Source of the DNA: Laccaria trichodermophora
Lineage: Eukaryota > Basidiomycota > Agaricomycetes > Agaricales > Hydnangiaceae
Direction of reading: 5' to 3'
Assembly (NCBI GenBank): GCA_018417955.1
Contig: JACTVC010000002.1
Location: 1,488,001-1,552,000 of the forward strand
DNA: 64,000 nucleotides
The translations under genes and the position numbers were made by a program. The notes under the pieces are model-generated. The model had not been told where the DNA came from. It ran no database searches and saw nothing but the letters and a program-made list of their open reading frames with translations. This document shows, in pieces, positions 56,399-64,000 of the stretch (position 1 is the stretch's first letter; each line of letters starts with the position of its first letter).

Positions 56399-58402
56399 CC
56401 GGGGATGAATGTTGGGGCAAATTGTGGAAAGCATATTTCTTGGTGGCCATGGACATGGAATAAGCCGATCCCGGCTACCAATAACAAGTCCGGTCTGATC
56501 CAGAGGTGTTTGGCACCACGTTTTATCCTAGCCATCAAATTCACCATATACTGGCAGTTGATGTCATAGACAAATATAACCCTTTTTTCTTCACTGGTCA
56601 TGGTATTCTTCAGAGCCTGGCACAAGGCATAGTCCATGTTCATTTGCCTGTTCGATAAATCAACGATTCAACCCAAGGATAACTTGCATACCGTTCTCCC
56701 TTTTGAAAATCTACTACCGAGCCCGGACAAAAGGTGCCATGTCGAAGGCAAGCAATGGCTCCAATTCCAGTCACATCAAAACCTCAGTGAAATACATTCT
56801 TGTTGTTGACAGCATTGTGCTCATGACATGTCCTTGGCTGAAAGATTCAGACATCAGCTGACTCGAAGGATAAAAACTTACATCATTATCTTCAATTGTG
56901 TCCCAAAGGTGGCTCAAATAAGGTCCTCTTTGCGTCATGAAACTATCCCCATTTTTAAGCCAAACATCGTCTTTGGGCCGTGCCTGTTTTTGGTGGGCAG
57001 CTGTGAAATTGCCATCAGCTACAAATCCTCGGGTATACTTCCAGTTATCAGGATCATTGGGGTTTTTGTTCCAGTCATCAGGAAGGTTGACTCCCGGTTG
57101 TGGGCAGGTAGGGCAAAAAAAACCCATCTCCCCTGGTGTTGGAGCCTTACCTTTGTGTCCAAATCCAAAAGTAACCAGTTCAGTAAGATTATGGTATTGT
57201 CTACCAACCCTTATTAACTCATGATACCGGTTCTGTCAAATGTTTTGAGATGGGAGTATACCTCGGTACTTGAACAACATACCGGAATGGAATTCGGAAA
57301 TGCAAAGTTGGTGATCCTTCTCAATTTGGAGTAGTAGTGGGTGGCCGATGTTTTACATTCGAGATTTTCCAGCAGGTAGTCATCAAGGAGTTGGAAGGTA
57401 AATACGGTCTGGCAAGACTTGTAGGTGGATGGGTACAACCCAACCCAGAACAACTGTATGTCCTCAGCTGCTGCACCAGAACATCCACAGAAGACAATAG
57501 GCAGGTGATGCACACCGGAAGTATGGACGATGGTCATCACCTGGCCACCATTGTAAATACGGTCCATTGGTTTGGGATCGGCCGAAGTGCTGGTAAGGTC
57601 TTCCATGTCAAACCATTCCTCCTTGTCAATGTCAAGGTTGGCACTCAAGTTGCTGCTTCCATTCGGGCACCGATCACCTTCGTGACCAAGTCGGATAACC
57701 AAACCCACTTTCCACAGCCAGCTCAGCTCATAAAAGGTGCCGGTCCAACGTTCAATCCAGTGGAAAGGGTCCCTGCAGTGGGATCTTCGGCAACATTCTG
57801 CACAATATGCTGTGCCGGCAAAGCAATCGAGACATCGCCAATTTGCCTCCTTCTTGCAAGAGATGCAAACCTGCTTTGACGCTTTCCTATCCAAAAATTC
57901 GTGGAGGTATAGATTACACTTATTCTCTTTCCAAACCCTCATGTAATCATTGGATGACTGATAGTGTATTAGCGTTCAGTATATGAATATATTGGAAGAG
58001 GAATTTCACATTTCTGGAAGGTTGATGATCCTCAAGAGGAGGAGCATATTCAACATATGGCAAATCTTGGTGTTCCATTTCAATGTCTCTTTCCAGATGG
58101 CTGCAGTTACGTTTTTTCACAGGGGAAAATGGCAGAGAGGGAATAGTGGAGGAGGGAAAAAACCTCCTTCCATTTTTTATAACAAGCCTGTTGAAGTGAG
58201 GATTAGCGATGTTGCTGTGTGCTCTTCTTCCCATGTTTGACTACTGTTGAAATGGCCAAAAGATATAATGATGATGTCTAGTGGAAACGAGGAAAATGTG
58301 GGCGTAGCGGGAAAGAGGAAAATGTGGCCGTCAAATAGCAAACGCAAACATTCATAACAGATTTGTATTTCCAGCTAGGTAAAAATTCCTGGAGTTCGTC
58401 AA

Positions 58403-59010
58403 ATGTTTTCCAACTTACGACAGACCAACTCTACAATAGAACTCGGCAATGGGAAAGACTTTATTGATAACCATAGCCGGACTTTCCATGAGCAAGGAAT
58501 ATCAGTATCGTCTTGGAGAGCACACAATGAAGAATACTATGGGTTGGAGGATCTTGCTTCGGCTGAAGGAGGACACCGATCCCGGGGTGCTATGACTTTG
58601 GAGAAGAACCTATACCTGGAACCTATTTTACCTGATCCATCGAAACCACCTGTTAAAACTTCTTGTGATATTCGTATTTGGAGGCTGAATGTCCTTCGTG
58701 CATTTGTCAACCAGCACTATAGTGAGCCGGTCCCCAGAGATTTCTTGCCCTGTATCACTGAACATTTGTCTAAGATCTTGCAGCTGGGCAGAGTAAGGGA
58801 TCGGCTCCTTGGACGGCTATTGGATCAAAGTTACTCGACTTCATTGATCCAGAATATATACCCCTGGCTTGGAGATCGGTAAATGGAGAAGGTGACAACT
58901 TTTACAAGTTTCTTGATCTGTCCAAATTCCCGATGGAGATGGTCGCTGAAGCTCTCCAGTTTTGGTATGAACTGTGGAGCACTACTTGCAGTAGGAGTCC
59001 CCTCAGGTAG
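58403..59010 (+). CDS. Unknown protein divergent from the KDZ transposase
   Basis: From the ATG at 58403 (MFSNLRQTNSTIELGNG) the frame runs through YYGLEDLASAEGGHRSRGAM and RIWRLNVLRAFVNQHYSEPV to ITEHLSKILQLGR. A likely intron (GTAAGG...ATCAAAG, about 58795-58830) joins to LLDFIDPEYIPLAWRSVNGE and FPMEMVAEALQFWYELW, ending at TAG 59008-59010. I do not recognise it. It starts 168 bases from the KDZ start on the other strand, a shared-promoter layout, so it may belong to the transposon. It may be cut short by the retroelement that follows. Confidence 0.5.
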
Positions 59011-59051
59011 TGGGACAGCCGTAGGGAGTCTGACGGATTCGCGCACAAAGG

Positions 59052-59429
59052 TGTGAAGACCTTGTCAAAGTCTAGAACGGCAGCTAAGCGCCTGGGATCG
59101 TAGAACGTGACAGTTCACGGTACTCGTATCCCGATCTCCACGGACAGTCCCGATGGAGATTGCTTCAGCTGCGTAATCGGTATTCTCGTGTCCCGCGTCC
59201 TCTGAGAGCTCAGAATAGCCATTAGTAGGGCTACGTATCGAGCGATACAGAGTAAATGGCGGTAAGAAAGATATATTGCCTCATGTGTAACATGAGGTAG
59301 TATAGGTACAATGCTTATGTAATAAAATGTAATGAGTAAATGGAGACACGAAATGCCGGATCGAGAGTTGAATCTCGGGGAGTGGGAAGTCAAAGTAAAG
59401 GCAATGAAGTACTGATTTGCCGTGTTACA
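59052..59429 (-). repeat. Probable 3' LTR of the right-edge gypsy element
   Basis: The right limit is well supported: ...CCGTGTTACA at 59429 is followed by AAGCCCCCCACT, which on the minus strand is a purine tract (AGTGGGGGGCTT) directly before TGTAACACGG. The left limit is a guess at TGTGAAGACC (59052). The other LTR lies outside the window, so neither the length nor a target duplication can be confirmed. No coding frame. Confidence 0.5.
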
Positions 59430-59454
59430 AAGCCCCCCACTTACCACTGTCCGT

Positions 59455-62046
59455 TTATTCCAATCGTTGTTCTGGGAATGCGATGTCGTCGATGCGCTTC
59501 TTGTGCCATGTAGTTTGAAGCCCGGCTCGTGCAATTCCTTCCATAACGTCCGTGAAATCTTTAAGTGGAGGCAAGTAACTTGGTCGACGTTGGCCCCGTT
59601 CGTTGTTCCTAATCCAATGTTTCCATTTTTCCCTCGTGCGTAGCTTCGCTTTTCCTCGAGCGACGTCGTCAGCTAGTCTTCTGTAGATATGATCCAACGC
59701 CGCGTTCCATTCACCAGTCCAGAGTTCGAAATTGTCCTCGAAGATGTCCGCTGGCGGGAATAGCCACCTTCCCATGCAGCCGTTTATGCCGGGGCAATAC
59801 CCGAGCAGTAAGTCCTTTTCCTGCTCGGAAACTGCGTCATGCGATAAGTAGGAAGCGTCTTCTGACGCGGAGTCATAGAAGCCCCTATTATGGACGGTCA
59901 CTTGAATCGAGGGTCCAGACATAAAGTCTTCCACCAAACGCAGACCTGTCCAGTGCCTGGCTATCCAACTGAATTGGCCCCCTTCTCCTATAAAGGCGCG
60001 TGCGTGAGGGCGGCGAAGGAGATCGTTCATCCTTGCCAGGTACCGGGAGCAAAAGGTCGCCACATTCTCCGCTGGGGATAAGTTGGGTTCCTGGAAACCT
60101 GTAGCGTATGACGACGAGGCTGAAGATCGGTCGAGGCTGTCTACTATGATCGGTCTAAACTGTCGTAGACGATCTTGTGGTAACGTGAGGTGAAACTTGA
60201 TGCTGTGTTCGACCGCTATGGTTAAAAGCCTCCTCACTGTCCCAATGGTGTTCCAGCAATTAGCCCAGTATCTCAGCCTGGCTTCGCTTTGGACGTCTGG
60301 GATGAAAATGTAAGCTGTTTCCAGGAAGTCTTCGTTCCACGCGAAGCCTGGCGCGGACCAAGTACTGTCGGTATAGGTGATCTTTGCTGATTCATCCTTC
60401 AGCATCCTCCGAAACATTACTTCCGGTCTCTCGTGTGAAGTGAAGAAGGGGTCCGAAAGGCGCGTTGGGGATTGAGAGCGGCGGTATGTAGAGGGGTTGT
60501 CTCCGCGTGCTGACCTGAGCTCTGAAGTCCGGCGTCGAGACTCGTCGAGTTTCTTTGCATTGTAACGAATCCATGCCGCGGGGCTATTAACGGCGCGAGG
60601 GTGATATAAGACATCTGGAACTTCGGGGAACGTGACCAAAGAGATCTCATCATCGATGGAGTCGCTGTCGGTCTCCAAAGGGTGGTCGTCCGAGGGGTTT
60701 TCGCTTGAAAGGCGGTCCTGAAGAGACCGTTCTCCACCTAGGCGTTCGAGGAGGGAAGTGCTTTGAGAGCTAGGCTGGTGTCGAAGGGCTATGAGACCGG
60801 TTTCTCGGTCGTATGTGATTCCTGATCTCGGGGCGTAGTCGAATCGATACTGTTCGCGGATTAAAGTTGCCGGTTCTTCTCCTGGTAGCAATGCTTTGTA
60901 CTGACGTCTAAGGTAGTCGTCGCGTGGCTCCCTCTTTCTCCATCTCCAGAAGATAGCGGTCTTGTAACTGCTGTCGTCGTCTTCGTCGAAGAGTTTGTAG
61001 TGGTAGAATTTGGTGAGGTAGGCGAGCGTGGCTTCGTCCCTCTCAATGACCCGTCTCTTCCATCCTTCGAAGTCGATTATAAAAACTGAATGCGTGTGAA
61101 GGATGGGAGGTTCGTCCGTGCCCTGGTATGCGAAGATCTCCTGGAAGAAATGGTCCAATTTAGTGGCGTGGCTGGCAGTCTTGCTGATGTCCGCTTCTTG
61201 GAGGTCGAGGCTTAAATCTAGCTGTGACCCCTGTCTGATTGCCCAATACGTCAAGTTCAAGCCCGGGTTAAGGCGGCTGAACCTCTGGTCCGATCGTGCT
61301 TCGAAGTCCCACAAGTAGAAGAAGGGGATGTTATGTTGGAGGTATAATGGGATGTTGATGGTTTGCCAGTCCCTATCCAAGTCACAAATCACGCCCCTCT
61401 TGGTTTTCACGGTGGAGAGGAGCAACGATATCAAGTGGATGGCTGAGTCCGAAAGTTCTTTCTCCCAATCCCCTACAATCGTAGTCCACCAAGCCATCCA
61501 TCCGATCGCGTGCAGGACTGAACGTTTTGCTTTAGCTGCATTGATCTGGACTAGTTTCTGGGTGGAGTATACTTTGGATAGACGTTCCGCAGGAAATAGC
61601 GCGGGGATTCTCATGTGGCGAGACACGCGGGGATCGAAGTCGACCACATAGCGAATACACGCTTGGACGTGAGTGAGGTCCAATGAATACTCCTGGCGTT
61701 GCATCTCCGCCATGGACCAACCCTCCCCTCGTTCTTCGACGGGTACTGCAGTTTCGAGAAGGTCGTACCAAGGCCGCTGTTGCGAGAGAAACGATGTTGG
61801 CGTCCAAGGAGCCCATTGTTCCTCGAATCTGTACCAATCGGGGTCCCTAGCATTGTCAAAGGGTAGGATCTGGCCGGATTCTGTGAAATCGTCGACGCTC
61901 CAACCGGGATCGGGTAAGTTCTTGAAGACTATTGCGGAATCTGGAATGAGGGAAGTGTCTGAATTTAAACCTACCCAGATCGCGTCTGTATCCATTCTGA
62001 CAGTTGCCGTAGCGAGGGGGTTCAGGTGGTGGATCAATGACTCCAT
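59455..62046 (-). CDS. 863-codon ORF of unknown function between pol and LTR of a gypsy element
   Basis: A single uninterrupted frame runs from the ATG at 62046 (MESLIHHLNPLATATVRMDT) to the stop at 59455. It is soluble-looking, rich in Trp, Arg and Asp, with no signal peptide or membrane helix evident. Segments include AIGWMAWWTTIVGDWEKELS, RGVICDLDRDWQTINIPLYL and FFYLWDFEARSDQRFSRL. A Ser/Asp-rich middle and a C-terminal WKHWIRNNERGQRRPSYLPP follow. I know no domain in it. It is intronless, on the same strand as pol, 310 bases downstream of the pol stop and just before the purine tract and LTR. It is therefore most likely an extra gene of the retrotransposon. The spacer 62047-62356 holds nothing recognisable. 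Confidence 0.7.
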   Translation of the reverse strand: MESLIHHLNPLATATVRMDTDAIWVGLNSDTSLIPDSAIVFKNLPDPGWSVDDFTESGQILPFDNARDPDWYRFEEQWAPWTPTSFLSQQRPWYDLLETAVPVEERGEGWSMAEMQRQEYSLDLTHVQACIRYVVDFDPRVSRHMRIPALFPAERLSKVYSTQKLVQINAAKAKRSVLHAIGWMAWWTTIVGDWEKELSDSAIHLISLLLSTVKTKRGVICDLDRDWQTINIPLYLQHNIPFFYLWDFEARSDQRFSRLNPGLNLTYWAIRQGSQLDLSLDLQEADISKTASHATKLDHFFQEIFAYQGTDEPPILHTHSVFIIDFEGWKRRVIERDEATLAYLTKFYHYKLFDEDDDSSYKTAIFWRWRKREPRDDYLRRQYKALLPGEEPATLIREQYRFDYAPRSGITYDRETGLIALRHQPSSQSTSLLERLGGERSLQDRLSSENPSDDHPLETDSDSIDDEISLVTFPEVPDVLYHPRAVNSPAAWIRYNAKKLDESRRRTSELRSARGDNPSTYRRSQSPTRLSDPFFTSHERPEVMFRRMLKDESAKITYTDSTWSAPGFAWNEDFLETAYIFIPDVQSEARLRYWANCWNTIGTVRRLLTIAVEHSIKFHLTLPQDRLRQFRPIIVDSLDRSSASSSYATGFQEPNLSPAENVATFCSRYLARMNDLLRRPHARAFIGEGGQFSWIARHWTGLRLVEDFMSGPSIQVTVHNRGFYDSASEDASYLSHDAVSEQEKDLLLGYCPGINGCMGRWLFPPADIFEDNFELWTGEWNAALDHIYRRLADDVARGKAKLRTREKWKHWIRNNERGQRRPSYLPPLKDFTDVMEGIARAGLQTTWHKKRIDDIAFPEQRLE

Positions 62047-62356
62047 TGCAGACTATATCGAGCAGGACGGTCCTCTGCAAGATAAGCCGTCCGCCTACTG
62101 TTACTCGTGGACGGTCCCACCGAATGACAGTAGAGGCAGGAAGGTGGGGGGGAACTAAGATCAAACGACGTGCTCCTTTTGAGTAAACACGTGTCCTGAT
62201 AGATGATCGAGATAATCGAGTGGCGGCGCATCCACGCAAGGCATGGCCAATCGACTGACTGGAGTGAGAATTAGTTAGCAGATAGATAAAGAATGATGTT
62301 CCAAAAGAAAAAAAAATGAAGAGAGGCATAAAATTGGGACATAGTGTATTTTTCTT

Positions 62357-64000
62357 TTAGAGGTTGTGTTTGGTGCGATACTCCTTGAGAAGCAGGGGCG
62401 AGTTCTTGAGATCAGTGGCTGTGGCCCAAGTGTCAAACTGCGGTCCATAGTTTGTCCATTGGATCAGGTATCTTAAGGCCGCTTTCTTGCCTATTCTCTT
62501 GTGCCCCACTATCTTCTCGACCTCGAATTCTTCGGATTCAGGTTTCCTCACGAAGGAATCGGGTAGGAGCGTCCTGTCCAGGTAAGTTTCGTCGACTATG
62601 TATTTCTTTAGGTGTTGTATGTTGATAACGGGCGACCCAGGGTAGTTATCGCCCATTCGTAGGCGGTACACATTTGGGTTTATCTTCTGAAGGATCTCGA
62701 AGGGGCCTATCCAGCGAGTTGTAAGTTTGGCTCCTTCTCCCTTAGATTCTGTCCATTCTAGGGAGTGGGGGTTAACTAAAACTTTGTCCCCCTCGTTTAG
62801 GTCTGGCGCTTTCCGATTTTTGTTGTGTTCGCGGGCTTGATGGTGTTGCGCGTGGGCGATCGCCTGCCTAGCACTATCCCTGTGCATCTGGAGGTGAGTT
62901 AACCAACTCTCTGAGCCCGTTCTTGCAATTTCCCTCCCTTTAACGTTATTAGGTAGTAGAAAATCGGCTGGTGTCCTTGGCTCGAAGCCGAACATAAGGA
63001 AATTAGGAGTTGCGCTCGTAGACGAGTGAATGCTTGAGTTGTAAGCCCATTCCAGCAAGGGGAGCCACAGGGCCCACGTATCCTTATGATTCGCTGTGAA
63101 CGCTCGAATCATGACTTCCAGGAATCGGTTCACAATCTCGGTCTGCCCATCATGTTGAGGGTGGTGGGAGGAGGAGAGGGACATCTTGGTGCGTAAGTGC
63201 TTAGCTACTCCTCTCCAAAAGTCTGATGTCCATCGGGGGTCACGATCGCAGATGATGCTTTCAGGCAACCCGAAACGGCACGCCACGCTCTTGACGAAGA
63301 GTGCGCCAAAGTCCTCGGCGTCAAGGCCTGTAGTGGTTGGCGTGAAGATCCCGTGTTTCGTGAGCCTATCCACCGTGACGTGGATCGCGTTGTAACCCTC
63401 GGACCAAGGCAGGTTCACTATAAAATCCATCGAAATCGATTGGTACGGTCGGGACGGTATGGGGTTTGGGATCAAATAACCGTACTTGTTGAAATTTGAG
63501 TGTTTAACTTTCTGACATACGTCACAGGTTTGAACAAAGTTCACGATGTCTGCTTTCATTCTTTTCCAGTAAAATCGGGGGCTAAGCCTTTGCCACAATT
63601 TCTCTGGTCCTTGGTGAGCACCGTCATAGGCTTGTTCGTGCGTTTCTTCCAGTAATGATCTTCTCTTTCCTACAGGGACGCATAGGCGAGGCTGATAGTC
63701 GACGTCTCTGAAAAATAAGAGGCCGTTCACGTCTCTGAAGAATCGATGTCCTGGTGTCCAGTTCTCGACCAACGATTTCGGATCTTCCCAAATTTTGACC
63801 AGGTGAGGATCTTCTTGATATGACTTGACCCAATCTTGTCTCACGTCCTCTTTTAAGTGCACGAGAATGTTCGGCGGGGGGTTAGTGGCACCCCAGTAGG
63901 CGTCTGTTGCATCTACTGCGTCGTTCTTTTTCGGTCCTGCTGGCTGCTCGTTCGTCTCGCTGCTATCTTTCGTTGGAGGTTTTTTCTTCTGGCCGGAGCT
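62357..64000 (-). CDS. Ty3/gypsy pol, integrase and chromodomain (5' part beyond window)
   Basis: The frame is open to the window edge. It shows a linker rich in Lys/Pro, then RFFRDVNGLLFFRDVDYQPR, the integrase zinc region (EETHEQAYDGAHQGPEKL ... CDVCQKVKH), and SISMDFIVNLPWSEGYNAIH with the first catalytic Asp. GLPESIICDRDPRWTSDFWR (second Asp) and HPQHDGQTEIVNRFLEVMIR (Glu) follow. The C-terminal part has WIGPFEILQKINPNVYRL and a chromodomain-like end (VEKIVGHKRIGKKAALRYL, IQWTNYGPQFDTWA). The stop is at 62357. It is distinct in sequence from the chromovirus at 42400-48515. No stop codons or frameshifts were noticed in the visible part. Confidence 0.93.
   Translation of the reverse strand, partial: SSGQKKKPPTKDSSETNEQPAGPKKNDAVDATDAYWGATNPPPNILVHLKEDVRQDWVKSYQEDPHLVKIWEDPKSLVENWTPGHRFFRDVNGLLFFRDVDYQPRLCVPVGKRRSLLEETHEQAYDGAHQGPEKLWQRLSPRFYWKRMKADIVNFVQTCDVCQKVKHSNFNKYGYLIPNPIPSRPYQSISMDFIVNLPWSEGYNAIHVTVDRLTKHGIFTPTTTGLDAEDFGALFVKSVACRFGLPESIICDRDPRWTSDFWRGVAKHLRTKMSLSSSHHPQHDGQTEIVNRFLEVMIRAFTANHKDTWALWLPLLEWAYNSSIHSSTSATPNFLMFGFEPRTPADFLLPNNVKGREIARTGSESWLTHLQMHRDSARQAIAHAQHHQAREHNKNRKAPDLNEGDKVLVNPHSLEWTESKGEGAKLTTRWIGPFEILQKINPNVYRLRMGDNYPGSPVINIQHLKKYIVDETYLDRTLLPDSFVRKPESEEFEVEKIVGHKRIGKKAALRYLIQWTNYGPQFDTWATATDLKNSPLLLKEYRTKHNL

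Larger units (their letters stand above)
53411..58234 (-). pseudogene. KDZ (Kyakuja-Dileera-Zisupton) transposase with CxC2 cluster, decayed
   Basis: The N-terminus (MGRRAHSNIANPHF...) leads to the CxC2 cysteine cluster (CISCKKEANWRCLDCFAGTA ... CCRRSHCRDPFHWIERW). Then come TFQLLDDYLLENLECKTSA, FFCPTCPQPGVNLP, and the core GIGAIACLRHGTFCPGSVVD, VIFVYDINCQYMVNL and VHGHQEICFPQFAPTFIPG. After the MITE at 55097-56398 the core resumes AGQTDGEILETLWAVLNEV, holding the expected catalytic Glu region. A coiled-coil (LKRLQEAIGYKSFLYRKRI) and NEMNWTCLYFINKAREW / GHVCFAEGQISMWKELA finish it at 53411. Damage includes the MITE, a frameshift near 57225, an in-frame stop near 56783 (...VFH*GFDVTG), and a TGA near 54405 where CGA is expected (MKR*EKL). 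Introns are still recognisable (for example 56833-56865 and 56650-56695). Confidence 0.88.

Noticed and set aside
59455..62046. Retroviral envelope-like protein
   Set aside because: Position suggests it, but no signal peptide, membrane anchor or cysteine pattern is visible.

Overview
This window looks like the genome of a mushroom-forming basidiomycete (Agaricomycetes). Genes are split by many short introns of about 40-65 bp with GT...CTAAC...AG signals. It carries fungal housekeeping genes (ERG6, DHH1, ATP10, histone H2A). It also carries families typical of Agaricomycetes: a KDZ transposase with a CxC2 cysteine cluster, a TET/JBP-type dioxygenase, a NACHT-WD40 NLR and a GT61 glycosyltransferase. 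All calls come from reading translations and splice signals by eye; no database search was run.

Bases 1-29,200 are mostly ordinary chromosome. In order they hold: an UNC93-like membrane protein (5' end cut off, one apparent frameshift); a lineage-specific unknown protein; ERG6; an allantoate/nicotinate-type MFS transporter; mitochondrial methionyl-tRNA formyltransferase; a large P-loop protein; the DEAD-box helicase DHH1; an RMND1/DUF155 protein; a DHA1-type MFS transporter; a GT61 glycosyltransferase; histone H2A; and ATP10. A transposon-like patch at 14.5-17.4 kb interrupts this. It contains a small hairpin element, a palindrome with arms of about 680 bp and no indels, and the second copy of a ~650-bp repeat whose first copy ends inside the 3' end of the P-loop gene.

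Bases 29,650-34,310 carry a visibly AT-rich NACHT-WD40 gene with an in-frame stop. From 34.8 kb to the end the window is nested mobile DNA. A 6.7-kb hAT element (TIRs, perfect 8-bp target duplication) is split by a young non-autonomous LTR element (319-bp LTRs, 5-bp duplication) that landed exactly on an intron donor of the transposase and rebuilt the donor. A Ty3/gypsy chromovirus (224-bp LTRs, duplication CTGGG) lies in a local tandem repeat and is itself broken by a solo copy of the same 319-bp LTR (duplication TCTTC).

Next comes a ~1.4-kb array of tRNA-like units with Pol III A and B boxes, all in one orientation. Then follows a KDZ-type region: a TET/JBP-like dioxygenase (+), an unknown companion gene (-), a decayed CxC2-KDZ transposase (-) that contains a 1.3-kb hAT-type MITE with its own 8-bp duplication, and another unknown gene (+). 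The window ends in a second Ty3/gypsy element with an unusual 863-codon ORF between pol and the LTR.

The most interesting items are the TET/JBP-KDZ pair (with the expected 2-oxoglutarate-binding Arg replaced by Gln), the long palindrome, the tRNA-like array, and the retroelement that may be spliced as an intron.
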